Shown here: positions 15,533 through 24,700 of the stretch, in pieces
How positions within the stretch are numbered: the first letter of the stretch is position 1
Layout of the letters: every line of letters begins with the position of its first letter
Source of the DNA: Bacilli bacterium
Lineage (GTDB): Bacteria > Bacillota_I > Bacilli_A > RF39 > UBA660
DNA: 61,291 nucleotides
Direction: 5' to 3'
Assembly (NCBI GenBank): GCA_017441065.1
Contig: JAFSAI010000044.1
Location: 1 to 61,291 of the forward strand
Program-made: the position numbers and the translations under genes
The notes under the pieces: generated by a model
Told to the model about the DNA's origin: nothing
What the model saw: the letters and a program-made list of their open reading frames with translations, nothing else
Database searches by the model: none

Positions 15533-17485
15533 TTGAAAGCTTTAAAATTTTTTTCTAAACTTTGTATTTTCAGTTTTGTATCTTTTATTATTTGTTATAT
15601 TGGCATAAATATTTATGCAATGATTATACCTAATTTAAATATTACTAATAATGGAACATATTATTTATTTGATAATAAAGATACCTTAGTATATCAAGGA
15701 AGTAGTACTAGTTCATGGGTGGATTTAAAAGACATTGATGAAGATCTTATAAATGCTGTTATAGCTATTGAAGACAAAAAATTTTATAATCATTTTGGGT
15801 TTGATATCTTGAGAATTGGTAAAGCAATGATTACAAATATTCAAACTGGACATATTGTACAAGGTGCTTCAACAATTACACAACAATTAGTAAAAAATTT
15901 GTATTTAGAATTTGATAAAACTTGGGAAAGAAAAATTAAAGAAGCTTTTTTAACAATTATTACAGAATTACAATATAATAAAGAAGAAATACTAGAAGCT
16001 TATTTAAATACAATTAATTATGGAAATGGCAACTATGGAGTAAGCAATGCCAGTAAATACTATTTTAATAAAGATGTTAGTAATTTATCTCTTGAAGAAG
16101 CTATAATACTTGCAGGTATTCCTAAAAGTCCAAATAAATATAATCCTGTTTCTAACAAAGAAGAATCATTAAAAAGAGCGTCTATCGTTGCTAAAGCATT
16201 ATTAAATAATGAATTTATTAATAATGATACTTATAATAATTTAAATTTTAATAATATTGAAATTTATGGTAAAAATGATAAAAATAATTTACAAATGCTT
16301 ATGTATTATCAAGATGCTGTTTATAAAGAGTTAGAAAGTTTAGGTATTAGTAAAGAAACATTAGAAACTGGTGGACTTAAAGTTTATACAAACTTAGATA
16401 TTGAAAAACAAAGCGCTTTAGAAAAGAATATTTTAAATACTATAACTCAAGATAAAGAATTACAAGTAGCAAGTGTTATTGTTGATCCTGAGACAGGAAA
16501 AATAGAAGCTTTAACTGGTGGTATTGATTATGGTACAAGTCAGTATAATCGCGCTACTGAATCCAAAAGACAAGTTGGTTCTACAATGAAACCATTTTTA
16601 TATTATGCAGCTTTAGAAAATAACTTAACAGCATCATCTAAGTTTAAAAGCGAATATACAATATTTAATATTAACAATAAAGAATCTTATTCTCCAACAA
16701 ACTATAATGATAAATATGCTAATAAAGATATTACTATGGCTGCTGCTATTGCATTTTCTGATAATATATATGCTGTTAAAACTAATTTATTTTTGGGTGT
16801 TGATAGATTAGTAGATACTGCTAAGACTGTTGGAATTAAAGAAAATTTGAGTGCTGTACCATCACTTGCATTAGGTACAGGTGAAATTAATATTTTAGAT
16901 TATGCTACTGGATATACTACTCTAGCAAGTGGTGGTTATAAGAAAGATTTATACTTTATTAGAAAAATTGAAGATAAAGATGGAAATGTTATTTATACAA
17001 AAGAAAACAAAAAAAGTTTAGTACTAAATCCTAATTACGTTTATATCCTAAATGAATTATTAGCTAACACTTCTAGTAGTGCTTTTAAAGACTATACTAG
17101 TGCAACTGCCAGTACAATTGCTAGCAAATTAAGTAGAAAGTATTCTATAAAAACGGGAACTACTGCAAGCGACTATTGGACTGTTGGATATAATAAAGAT
17201 GATTTAATGTTAATATGGATTGGTTATGATAATAATCGAGAATTTACAAAAAGTTATGGTTATATGACAAAAAATATTTGGGCAGATACTATGGAAGAAA
17301 TCCAATCAGATATTTCTAATAATTGGTATGAAACTCCAGATAACGTAGTAGGTGTTATTCTAGATTCTGTTACTGGAGAGGTTACCAATAATGAAGAAAG
17401 GGCTGTAGTATATTATTACTTAAAAGGTAGCGAACCATTAATTAGTAGTGCATCTACTATAGATAATGAAAAAAAGAAGAACTAG
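15533..17485 (+). CDS. Class A penicillin-binding protein (PBP1A-type)
   Basis: A bifunctional peptidoglycan synthase. The 650-residue protein has one N-terminal membrane anchor (about residues 10-35), a GT51 glycosyltransferase domain with catalytic Glu80 (EDKKFYNHFGFD) and GASTITQQLVKNLY at 111-124, and a transpeptidase domain with S350-T-M-K353, SDN in FSDNIYAV and KTGTT near residue 540. It is the only plus-strand gene left of the origin, and so is transcribed against replication. The start is TTG after AGGTGATTTAA. The C-terminus lacks PASTA or long tail domains. Confidence 0.92.
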   Translation: MKALKFFSKLCIFSFVSFIICYIGINIYAMIIPNLNITNNGTYYLFDNKDTLVYQGSSTSSWVDLKDIDEDLINAVIAIEDKKFYNHFGFDILRIGKAMITNIQTGHIVQGASTITQQLVKNLYLEFDKTWERKIKEAFLTIITELQYNKEEILEAYLNTINYGNGNYGVSNASKYYFNKDVSNLSLEEAIILAGIPKSPNKYNPVSNKEESLKRASIVAKALLNNEFINNDTYNNLNFNNIEIYGKNDKNNLQMLMYYQDAVYKELESLGISKETLETGGLKVYTNLDIEKQSALEKNILNTITQDKELQVASVIVDPETGKIEALTGGIDYGTSQYNRATESKRQVGSTMKPFLYYAALENNLTASSKFKSEYTIFNINNKESYSPTNYNDKYANKDITMAAAIAFSDNIYAVKTNLFLGVDRLVDTAKTVGIKENLSAVPSLALGTGEINILDYATGYTTLASGGYKKDLYFIRKIEDKDGNVIYTKENKKSLVLNPNYVYILNELLANTSSSAFKDYTSATASTIASKLSRKYSIKTGTTASDYWTVGYNKDDLMLIWIGYDNNREFTKSYGYMTKNIWADTMEEIQSDISNNWYETPDNVVGVILDSVTGEVTNNEERAVVYYYLKGSEPLISSASTIDNEKKKN

Positions 17486-17500
17486 TCTTCTTTTTTTATT
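17471..17500. terminator. Bidirectional terminator between pbp and noc
   Basis: 10-bp stem AAAAAGAAGA/TCTTCTTTTT (17471-17480 with 17486-17495) with the loop ACTAG. It serves the plus-strand PBP gene and the minus-strand noc gene; both stop codons lie in or beside the loop. Confidence 0.85.
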
Positions 17501-18486
17501 GTAATTGTATATTTTAATTCTTCTGTATTTTCATCTTTAATAACATTGATTTGATAATTATTATTTGTTAACTCACTAGCTAATTTATCCAAAAGATTTG
17601 TAGCTATACTCATATCTTTTTTATTATTCTCCACTGGTGCTAAAAAATCCAACATTTCTATTTCTTCTACCGGACTTGTAACTACAGTTTCTTCAATACT
17701 CATATTAGCTGATTCATCTTCTAAATAATTAAAGAATTTATTAGGAATAGATGAACTACTAGTATTTTTATTTGTAGGTATTATATCTTCAAATTGAGGA
17801 ACTGGAGGAATTTCAACAACCGGTGTAACATTTTCTACTTTTGGTGGCACTTCTGTAATTGGAATTTCCACTTTTTTATCATCCTTTTTTCTTCCTTTTA
17901 ATCTTTTATCTAATTCTCTTACTGTTAATCTTTCTTCAATAATTGTTTCTAACCACTTTTCTTGTTCTTCTAAATCATCTACTTGTAATAGACTTCTAGC
18001 ATGCCTTTCAGAAATTTTACCTTCCATTAAAGCATTTTGAACACCATTAGCTAACGATAATAGACGTAGTTTATTTGAAATTGCTGATTGGCTTAAACCC
18101 ATTTTTTTAGCTAACTCTTCTTGAGTTAAATATCCTTTATCAAGAAGTGCTTTATAAGATTTTGCTTCTTCTATCGAAGATAAGTCTCTTCTTTGAACAT
18201 TTTCTACTATTGCAACTTCCGCACTTTTTTGATCATCTAAAGCTGATATAATAGCAGGAACAGATGTTAATCCTGCTAACTTTGAAGCTTTATATCTTCT
18301 TTCTCCAGCAATAATTTCGTATTTATCTCCTAAGCGTCTTAAAACTAGGGGTTGAATAATCCCATGTTCTTTTATTGAAGCAGCTAATTCTTTTAATCCA
18401 TTTTCGTCAAAATTTAATCTTGGTTGAAAACGATTAGGAATAATATCTTCAATTGGCACATTTAAAACTTGTGATTCTGTATTCAC
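17482..18486 (-). CDS. noc: Nucleoid occlusion protein Noc (ParB family)
   Basis: Noc is a CTP-dependent DNA clamp that binds NBS sites and blocks division over the nucleoid. The 334-residue protein has the ParB core: NRFQPR at 18-23, GERRYKAS at 61-68 and ENVQRRDLSS at 95-104, then a helix-turn-helix (TQEELAKKMGLSQSAISNKL, 121-140). QSxxIxNKL and SERHARSL match Noc rather than Spo0J, and the last 45 residues also align with the Noc end. The N-terminal membrane-targeting helix of Bacillus Noc is missing; an unusual 90-residue linker contains IPNKFFNYLEDE. Downstream of rsmG as in Bacillus. Start is GTG. NBS palindromes occur in this window. Confidence 0.85.
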   Translation of the reverse strand: MNTESQVLNVPIEDIIPNRFQPRLNFDENGLKELAASIKEHGIIQPLVLRRLGDKYEIIAGERRYKASKLAGLTSVPAIISALDDQKSAEVAIVENVQRRDLSSIEEAKSYKALLDKGYLTQEELAKKMGLSQSAISNKLRLLSLANGVQNALMEGKISERHARSLLQVDDLEEQEKWLETIIEERLTVRELDKRLKGRKKDDKKVEIPITEVPPKVENVTPVVEIPPVPQFEDIIPTNKNTSSSSIPNKFFNYLEDESANMSIEETVVTSPVEEIEMLDFLAPVENNKKDMSIATNLLDKLASELTNNNYQINVIKDENTEELKYTITIKKED

Positions 18487-18525
18487 AATAAATCAAGCCC
18501 CTTTACCTTTCTATTTAATTCTAAC

Positions 18526-19242
18526 TTATTTAGAATTTTTTTTCAATGGCTTTTTGATTATTTTGTCATACGGTCTTAAAAGTTTTACGTCTGTGCTTTT
18601 TTCTTTTTTTATTACAATAATATTTCTTAATCCAGAATTATTATATAGATTAAAAGTAATTCTATTAATAATCTTAGAATCAAGTATTTCAATAGTACTA
18701 ATTGAATCTTCTAAAGAATCGTCCATATTTCCTTTTAAAGCAATAAATAATCCATCAACTTTTACAAGAGGGATTGCTAATTCTGCCAAAACTCTTAAAT
18801 TTGCTACAGCTCTAGACGTTACTATATCAAATTTATTTAAGTTGTTTTTGGAAAAATTTTCAACTCTATCATTTACAACATCTACATTTAAAGATAATTT
18901 TTTTGAAAGTTCTATTAAAAATTTTGTCTTCTTGTTATTAGAATCTATTAATGTAATATTTAATTGAGGAAAAAATATTTTAAGTACCATTCCAGGAAAA
19001 CCAGCACCACTACCAATATCTACAAGACTATTATACCTACTTAAATCAACACTTTTTACAATAGTTAAAGAGTCATAAAAATGTTTTAGATAAATTTCTT
19101 CTGGTTCTTTTATTGCAGTTAAATTTGTATGACTATTATACTCAATTAGATAATTCATATAAATATCTAACTTATTTAAATAATCATCTTTTACTTCTAT
19201 ATTTAATTTTCTTAATTCTTCTATAAATGTATCTTTATTCAT
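18526..19242 (-). CDS. rsmG: 16S rRNA m7G527 methyltransferase RsmG
   Basis: Methylates G527 of 16S rRNA; loss gives low-level streptomycin resistance in other species. The 238-residue protein contains HFYDSL, LVDIGSGAGFPGMVLKI (SAM loop) and VTSRAVANL, all typical. It overlaps the end of mnmG by eight bases and is followed by noc, the conserved mnmE-mnmG-rsmG-noc order. AAGGAAT lies about ten bases before ATG. Confidence 0.95.
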   Translation of the reverse strand: MNKDTFIEELRKLNIEVKDDYLNKLDIYMNYLIEYNSHTNLTAIKEPEEIYLKHFYDSLTIVKSVDLSRYNSLVDIGSGAGFPGMVLKIFFPQLNITLIDSNNKKTKFLIELSKKLSLNVDVVNDRVENFSKNNLNKFDIVTSRAVANLRVLAELAIPLVKVDGLFIALKGNMDDSLEDSISTIEILDSKIINRITFNLYNNSGLRNIIVIKKEKSTDVKLLRPYDKIIKKPLKKNSK

Positions 19243-21097
19243 TTTTACTATATTCCTTTTTTAAATAAATAGCTAATATTGTTATATCAGCAGGATTTAC
19301 ACCACTTATTCTTGATGCTTGAGCTATTGTTTTTGGCCTTACACTATTTAATTTTTGTTTAGCTTCGCTTGCTAAATTTTTAATTTTATTATAATCAATA
19401 TCATCTGGTATTTCTTTTTCCTCTATTTTTTGTAATTTTTCTGCTTCTTTGTATGCCTTTTTTATATAACCACTATACTTTAATTCTATTTCAACTTGTT
19501 CTAACACATCATCAGTATAATCAAAATTTTCAAAATTCTTCAAAAAATTAAATGTTATTTCTGGCCTTTTTAATAAATCTTCATATGTCATTGATTGTTT
19601 TGGTACATCATAACCATTATTTATAAATTTTTCTTTTACTTCTTCTTTAATTAATAATTTTTTATTTTTAACTTCTTCAAATAATTTATTGATATTTGCC
19701 ACTTTTTCAACATATCTTTTATATTGTTCTTCACTAACTGAACCAACTTGATATCCAGTTTCTCTTAATCTCAAATCTGCATTATCATGTCTTAATAATA
19801 ATCTAAATTCTGCACGGCTTGTAAGCATTCTGTATGGATCTGTTACACCTTTTGTTACTAAATCATCTATTAATACACCTATATATGCTTCATTTCTTTT
19901 TAAAATTAATGGACTTTTTCCTTTTAATTTAAGTACTGCATTAATACCTGCAACAAGACCTTGTCCTGCAGCTTCTTCGTAACCACTTGTTCCATTTATT
20001 TGTCCTGCAGTAAATAATCCCTCTATTAATTTATTTTCTAAACTTGGATTAATTTGCAAAGGACTAATCGCATCATACTCTATTGCATACGCATATTTAG
20101 TAATAACTGCATTTTCTAATCCTTTTAAACTATGAACCATTTCTTCTTGAACATATCTAGGCATACTTGTAGAAAAACCTTGTAAATACCATTCATCATA
20201 ATACATACTCTCTGGTTCTAAAAATAATTGATGTCTTTCTTTATCAGAAAATCTAACAACTTTATCTTCTATTGAAGGACAATATCTAGGTCCAACACCT
20301 GTTGCATAACCACCATACATTGCAGATTCATCTAAGTGATTTTGTATTATTTTATGAGTTAATTCATTTGTATATAATAAGTAACATTTTTGTTGATTAT
20401 TTATTTCATAAACAGGATTTATGTCATGACTAAATGACCAATATGTGTTATCACCATTTTCTTCGTGCATTTTTGAAAAATCTATTGATTCTTTTTTTAT
20501 TCTTGGAGGAGTTCCTGTTTTTAGTCTTATTATGTTTAATCCATTTTCTTTTAATCTTTCGCTTAAATAATTACTTCTTCTCTCCCCATGCGGTCCATTC
20601 GGAGTATTTTCACTACCAATTAAAATATTTGCTTTTAAATATGTTCCTGTTGTAAGTATAACTGTTTGTCCGAAAATTTGTGAATTATCTTCTAATATAA
20701 CTCCTTTAACTTTACTATCTTCAATTACTAAATCTTCTACCATTCCTTCTTTAATTTCTAAATTAGGATTTTGTTCTAGAAATTCTAACATCTTTTTTGG
20801 ATATATTTTTTTATCAGCTTGTGCACGTAAACTTCTTACAGCAGGACCTTTAGAATTATTAAGCATTTTTATTTGAAAATGACTTAAATCTGCTACTATT
20901 CCCATAAGTCCACCTAAAGCATCTATTTCTCTTACAATTATTCCTTTAGCTGTTCCTCCAATTGAAGGATTACAAGGCATATCAGCAATATTATTTTTAT
21001 TGATAGTTAATAATAAAGTTTTCATCCCCATTTTTGCAGAAATATTTGCCGCTTCACAACCGGCATGTCCTCCACCAACAACTATAACATCATACAT
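19235..21097 (-). CDS. mnmG: tRNA U34 carboxymethylaminomethyl synthesis protein MnmG
   Basis: FAD-dependent partner of MnmE; together they modify the wobble uridine (cmnm5U34) of several tRNAs. The 620-residue protein starts MYDVIVVGGGHAGCEAA, the dinucleotide-binding loop, and later has CNPSIGGTAKG, GPRYCPSIEDK and the C-terminal helical domain that docks MnmE (ARISGVNPADI). The start is the ATG at 21097 after AGGTGAT; the GTG four codons before is inside the ribosome site. It follows mnmE with almost no gap. Confidence 0.96.
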   Translation of the reverse strand: MYDVIVVGGGHAGCEAANISAKMGMKTLLLTINKNNIADMPCNPSIGGTAKGIIVREIDALGGLMGIVADLSHFQIKMLNNSKGPAVRSLRAQADKKIYPKKMLEFLEQNPNLEIKEGMVEDLVIEDSKVKGVILEDNSQIFGQTVILTTGTYLKANILIGSENTPNGPHGERRSNYLSERLKENGLNIIRLKTGTPPRIKKESIDFSKMHEENGDNTYWSFSHDINPVYEINNQQKCYLLYTNELTHKIIQNHLDESAMYGGYATGVGPRYCPSIEDKVVRFSDKERHQLFLEPESMYYDEWYLQGFSTSMPRYVQEEMVHSLKGLENAVITKYAYAIEYDAISPLQINPSLENKLIEGLFTAGQINGTSGYEEAAGQGLVAGINAVLKLKGKSPLILKRNEAYIGVLIDDLVTKGVTDPYRMLTSRAEFRLLLRHDNADLRLRETGYQVGSVSEEQYKRYVEKVANINKLFEEVKNKKLLIKEEVKEKFINNGYDVPKQSMTYEDLLKRPEITFNFLKNFENFDYTDDVLEQVEIELKYSGYIKKAYKEAEKLQKIEEKEIPDDIDYNKIKNLASEAKQKLNSVRPKTIAQASRISGVNPADITILAIYLKKEYSKNE

Positions 21098-21106
21098 TTT
21101 TATCAC

Positions 21107-22450
21107 CTACTTTCCTAAACAAAAATTACTAAATAATGTTGTAATTAATTCATCTTGGTATGTATCTCCTGTAATTTCACCAAGCAAATTCCAAGCATTT
21201 GTAATATCAATTTCTGCTATATCTACTGGCATACCTGCCTCTAAATTTTGAATTGCATTTTCTATAGCAGATAATGATTTTTTTAACAAATCTATTTGTC
21301 TAACGTTAGACATATATGTCATATCTTTATTTAAAATATTATCAAGTTTTAATTTATTAATTATTGCTTCTTTTAAACTTAACAAACCATCTTGATCAAT
21401 AGTATTTCCTGTAATATAGTCAAAATCAATTTTAATTTTCTTATCTAAATCTGATTTATTTATAAATATTATTCTTTTTTCTGTTGGAATCATTTTTAAT
21501 AGTTCTTTATCATAATCAGTTAAATCTTCATTATTATTTAATACTAATATTACTAAATCAGCTGTTTCTATTGCTTTTTTACTTTTTTCAACACCAATTT
21601 TTTCAACAACATCTTCAGTATCTCTTATACCTGCAGTATCTATAAATTTTATTAAAAATCCATTTAAAGTCATACTACCTTCAACAATATCTCTTGTAGT
21701 TCCAGCAATATTTGTTACAATTGCTTTTTCTTCATCTAATAAAGAATTCAATATACTACTTTTTCCTACATTGGGCTTACCTACTATTGCTATATTTATC
21801 CCTTCATTTATTAGTCTGCCATTTCTTGAATCCTTTAGTATATCTTCTATTTCCATTTTTACTTTACTTAATTTTGGTAATAAAGTATCTTTTGTAACGA
21901 TTTCTATATCTTCATATTCAGGATAATCGATATTAACTTCAATATTTGCCATTATTCCAACAACTATTTCTCTTATACTTCTAATTTTATTAGTTAAATT
22001 GCCCTTCATATTATTTAGTGCTAAATTTCTAGCAGCGTCATTTTTGGCATTAATAAGATCATTTACAGATTCAGCCTCTATTAAGTCTATTCTTCCATTT
22101 AAAAAAGCTTTTTTTGTAAATTCACCTGGTTCAGCTAGTCGGCATCCTTTTTCTAATAATAATTCTAATATTTTATTTGTTGTGTTAATTCCACCATGAC
22201 TATTTATTTCAATAATATCTTCCATTGTATATGTTTTTGGCGCTAACATAACACTTACTAAAACTTCATCTATTTTTTCTTCATCATCATAAATAAATCC
22301 ATAATTTATGGTATGTGATTCTACTTCTTTTAAATTTTTGCCACGATAAATTTGTGATACTATATCTAAAGTTTTTGGTCCACTTACTCTTATTATAGAT
22401 ATTGCTCCAATTCCTGGGGCTGTTGATATTGCACATATTGTATCTTCCAT
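21107..22450 (-). CDS. mnmE: tRNA modification GTPase MnmE
   Basis: GTPase partner of MnmG in wobble-uridine modification. The 447-residue protein has the N-terminal folate-binding domain (TICAISTAPGIGAISIIRVSG), a G domain inserted in a helical domain (GKPNVGKSSILNSLL, DTAGIRDT, NKSD) and the extreme C-terminal NFCLGK, equivalent to the F-C-I-G-K end whose cysteine is needed for activity. First gene of the mnmE-mnmG-rsmG-noc run; GAGGCGATTACT precedes ATG. Confidence 0.96.
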   Translation of the reverse strand: MEDTICAISTAPGIGAISIIRVSGPKTLDIVSQIYRGKNLKEVESHTINYGFIYDDEEKIDEVLVSVMLAPKTYTMEDIIEINSHGGINTTNKILELLLEKGCRLAEPGEFTKKAFLNGRIDLIEAESVNDLINAKNDAARNLALNNMKGNLTNKIRSIREIVVGIMANIEVNIDYPEYEDIEIVTKDTLLPKLSKVKMEIEDILKDSRNGRLINEGINIAIVGKPNVGKSSILNSLLDEEKAIVTNIAGTTRDIVEGSMTLNGFLIKFIDTAGIRDTEDVVEKIGVEKSKKAIETADLVILVLNNNEDLTDYDKELLKMIPTEKRIIFINKSDLDKKIKIDFDYITGNTIDQDGLLSLKEAIINKLKLDNILNKDMTYMSNVRQIDLLKKSLSAIENAIQNLEAGMPVDIAEIDITNAWNLLGEITGDTYQDELITTLFSNFCLGK

Positions 22451-22501
22451 AGTAATCGCCTCTTCCGTCTTATATTAGCACAAAATAGTAATAAATTCAT
22501 T

Positions 22502-22527
22502 AAAAAAACTAAAGAAATCTTTAGTTT
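22502..22527 (-). terminator. Terminator of the rpmH-rnpA-yidC-jag operon
   Basis: 10-bp stem AAACTAAAGA/TCTTTAGTTT (22518-22527 with 22506-22515), 2-base loop and T-run on the minus strand; overlaps the jag stop. Confidence 0.75.
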
Positions 22528-23134
22528 ATTCTGGTTTAATTACTACATGTCTATTTGGTTCTTCGCCAACACTTGTAGTTGAAACACCTTTAAAATTAGT
22601 AAGTGCATTATGAATTATTCTTCGATCATAAGCATTCATATTTTCTAAATGTACTTCTACATTTGTTTTGCTAACTTCTTTAGCTAAATTTTTAGCTAAT
22701 CTTTCAAGTCTTTTTTGTTGTTTTTCTCTATAATTTTCAACATCTAAACTTATAAATGGTCTAATGTTAAAATCAGTATTTATTTTTTGTTTAACCAAAG
22801 TTTCTAATGCTTTAAGAGTATTTCCTCCCTTACCAATTAGAACAGGGTTATTTGATGAATATATTTTTACATATATTATATCTTCTCTTAGCTTAGTCTC
22901 AAAATTAGCCTCTAATCCCATATTATTTAGTAATTCTTCTAAATAATCCTTAATATATATAACTAATTCATTTTTTAATATTATATCTACTGAAACAGTA
23001 CTATTTTTATTAAATAGTCCACTTTTCTTTTCAGTATATTTATAGTAAAAATCATTTCTTTCTACATTAAGTTCACTACAAACATCATTTAATACTGTTT
23101 CTAATTCTTTTCCTTCTCTATTTATTATTTCCAT
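22526..23134 (-). CDS. jag: RNA-binding protein KhpB/Jag
   Basis: A three-domain RNA-binding protein: Jag_N (about residues 1-50), KH-like domain with VLIGKGGNTLKALETLV in the middle, and an R3H domain at the C-terminus (ERLAKNLAKEV, MNAYDRRIIHNAL). KhpB works with KhpA in cell-wall and division control in related bacteria; in Bacillus it accompanies SpoIIIJ (YidC). It overlaps the end of yidC by 17 bases, so translation is coupled. Confidence 0.93.
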   Translation of the reverse strand: MEIINREGKELETVLNDVCSELNVERNDFYYKYTEKKSGLFNKNSTVSVDIILKNELVIYIKDYLEELLNNMGLEANFETKLREDIIYVKIYSSNNPVLIGKGGNTLKALETLVKQKINTDFNIRPFISLDVENYREKQQKRLERLAKNLAKEVSKTNVEVHLENMNAYDRRIIHNALTNFKGVSTTSVGEEPNRHVVIKPE

Positions 23135-24164
23135 ACTTAAGACCTCTCTTCACTTCTAATTTTTCTTTTATTTTTGAATTATTTTTTTTATCTTCTTTTG
23201 GCTTTTTATTTCCTTCACCAGATAGTTTTTTAAAAATAAAAGTTTGAATTGCTATAAAAGCATAAGTTATTATCCAATAAAATGCTAATGCTGTTGTTAA
23301 TGAGAATGATGTAACTACAATTAATACAACCATAATATTTGTCATCATTTTCATTTGACTTTCCATTTCAGGAGATTGATTCATTGCTCCTGTTGATTTC
23401 ATTGAATATTTAAATGAGAAGTATGTTGATACCGCTATTAATATAATAAGGATAATGTATAAGTAATTTCCATTTGATAAACCAACATAAGGAGTCATAC
23501 CTAAATTAAATCCTAATAATTTATCTTCAAAGATTGCCGGAACACGATTAATTGCTTGTAAGAAAGCAAAGAATAAAGGCAATTGAATAAATGATACTAA
23601 ACATCCTGACATTGGTTTAACATTATACTTTTTATATAATGCCATCATTTCTTGACTTTTCATCATCATAGATTCGTTATCATCACGTCCACGATATTTA
23701 AGTTCAAGCTTTTGCATTTCTTTATTAACCTTTTGCATATTTTTACTTTGTTTATGTGTTTTATATGAGAAAGGTAATAAAATTAAACGAATTAATAATC
23801 CTATTATAATTAAGGATATACCCATATTACCAACTAAGTTACCTAATTTTAAAATTAAAAAGGCTAGTGGTTTAACAAATAAAAATTCCCAAATTCCAGA
23901 ACTCTTATTAGATGTTATTTTAAATTCGCTACAAGTTGGTAGTTCATTAAGTGATATTTTTAATTCTTTATCATATTGTTCATATAATTTATATAATTCT
24001 GAACTTTCTTCTGGTTTACATAAAATATCATTTGGCAAGTTTTGTCCTGTTTCAGAATATTGAACAATTTTTTTATCTTTATCCTTAATATAATTATTAC
24101 TTCCACATCCACTTGTTAGTAAAACCATCATTATTAATATAATGGCTAATAATTTATTTTTCAT
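23118..24164 (-). CDS. yidC: Membrane protein insertase YidC/SpoIIIJ
   Basis: Inserts membrane proteins, alone or with SecYEG. The 348-residue protein begins with a lipoprotein signal (LLTSGCGS, Cys20) and has the five-helix YidC/Oxa1 core: MGISLIIIGLLIRLILLPFS with the hydrophilic-groove arginine, KYNVKPMSGCLVSFIQLPLF and a final hydrophobic hairpin, then a lysine-rich tail. Bacillus SpoIIIJ is needed for sporulation, and this organism sporulates. It overlaps rnpA at its start and jag at its end; AAAGGAGAACAAA precedes ATG. Confidence 0.95.
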   Translation of the reverse strand: MKNKLLAIILIMMVLLTSGCGSNNYIKDKDKKIVQYSETGQNLPNDILCKPEESSELYKLYEQYDKELKISLNELPTCSEFKITSNKSSGIWEFLFVKPLAFLILKLGNLVGNMGISLIIIGLLIRLILLPFSYKTHKQSKNMQKVNKEMQKLELKYRGRDDNESMMMKSQEMMALYKKYNVKPMSGCLVSFIQLPLFFAFLQAINRVPAIFEDKLLGFNLGMTPYVGLSNGNYLYIILIILIAVSTYFSFKYSMKSTGAMNQSPEMESQMKMMTNIMVVLIVVTSFSLTTALAFYWIITYAFIAIQTFIFKKLSGEGNKKPKEDKKNNSKIKEKLEVKRGLKYGNNK

Positions 24165-24492
24165 TTTGTTCTCCTTTATTTAATAATTTAATTAATTCTT
24201 TTTCCATTTCACTATAAGATAATTTTAATATCTCTTTCTTACATATTATAATATAATTGTGAAAATTTGGAAATAATTTCAAATTATTATCTATAATATT
24301 TCTTAATTGTCTTTTTATTTTATTTCTAGTAACTGCATTACCCACTTTTTTTCCTACAGCTATTCCAAAATTATTACTAACCTCATTTTTACTAACACTA
24401 CAAATAACAAAATACTTATTAGCATTTCGTTTTCCAGTTTGAATTATATCATTAAATAAAATTTTTGATCTAACTACGTTTTTCTTTTTCAT
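24154..24492 (-). CDS. rnpA: Ribonuclease P protein component
   Basis: The protein subunit that helps the RNase P RNA bind and cut pre-tRNA. The 112-residue basic protein has the family core GIAVGKKVGNAVTRNKIKRQ with the RNR motif. The ATG lies directly after the T-run of the rpmH terminator and has no Shine-Dalgarno sequence, so translation is likely weak. This would keep RNase P protein low relative to L34, whose gene it follows. Confidence 0.93.
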   Translation of the reverse strand: MKKKNVVRSKILFNDIIQTGKRNANKYFVICSVSKNEVSNNFGIAVGKKVGNAVTRNKIKRQLRNIIDNNLKLFPNFHNYIIICKKEILKLSYSEMEKELIKLLNKGEQNEK

Positions 24493-24500
24493 AATATTAA

Positions 24501-24537
24501 AAAAACACGTAAGAAATTATTTAGTTAATTCCTTACG
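24501..24537 (-). terminator. Terminator/attenuator between rpmH and rnpA
   Basis: An 11-bp stem (24527-24537 with 24508-24518, one G-T pair), formed partly from the last rpmH codons, is followed by TG and T7 on the minus strand. Partial read-through would set the rnpA level. Confidence 0.7.
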
Positions 24538-24639
24538 ACCTTTTCTACGACGATTGTTAATAATCTTTGTTCCTTTACGTGCAAAGAAACCATGCTTTTT
24601 AGCTTTTTTTCTATTATTTGGTTGATAAGTTCTTTTCAT
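24517..24639 (-). CDS. rpmH: Ribosomal protein bL34
   Basis: A 40-residue, very basic 50S protein: [18 protein letters not shown], then [20 protein letters not shown]. It is a few residues shorter than the usual 44. GAGGTGG lies a suitable distance before the ATG at 24639. It heads the rpmH-rnpA-yidC-jag operon that marks the origin-proximal left arm in nearly all Firmicutes, and is driven by the promoter at 24700-24671. Too short for a 60-codon ORF cut-off. Confidence 0.96.
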   Translation of the reverse strand: MKRTYQPNNRKKAKKHGFFARKGTKIINNRRRKGRKELTK

Positions 24640-24670
24640 TTCGAATTCCACCTCTTTCTTCAGCGTTATT

Positions 24671-24700
24671 ATTATAATATTATTAAGATAAGAATGTCAA
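24671..24700 (-). promoter_or_regulatory. Promoter of rpmH
   Basis: Minus strand TTGACA (24700-24695), 18-base spacer, TATAAT (24676-24671). Confidence 0.75.

Noticed and set aside
17482-18486. Assignment of the ParB-family gene as spo0J
   Set aside because: HTH residues (QSxxIxNKL, ERHAR), C-terminal segment and location after rsmG fit Noc; no parA/soj gene is adjacent.
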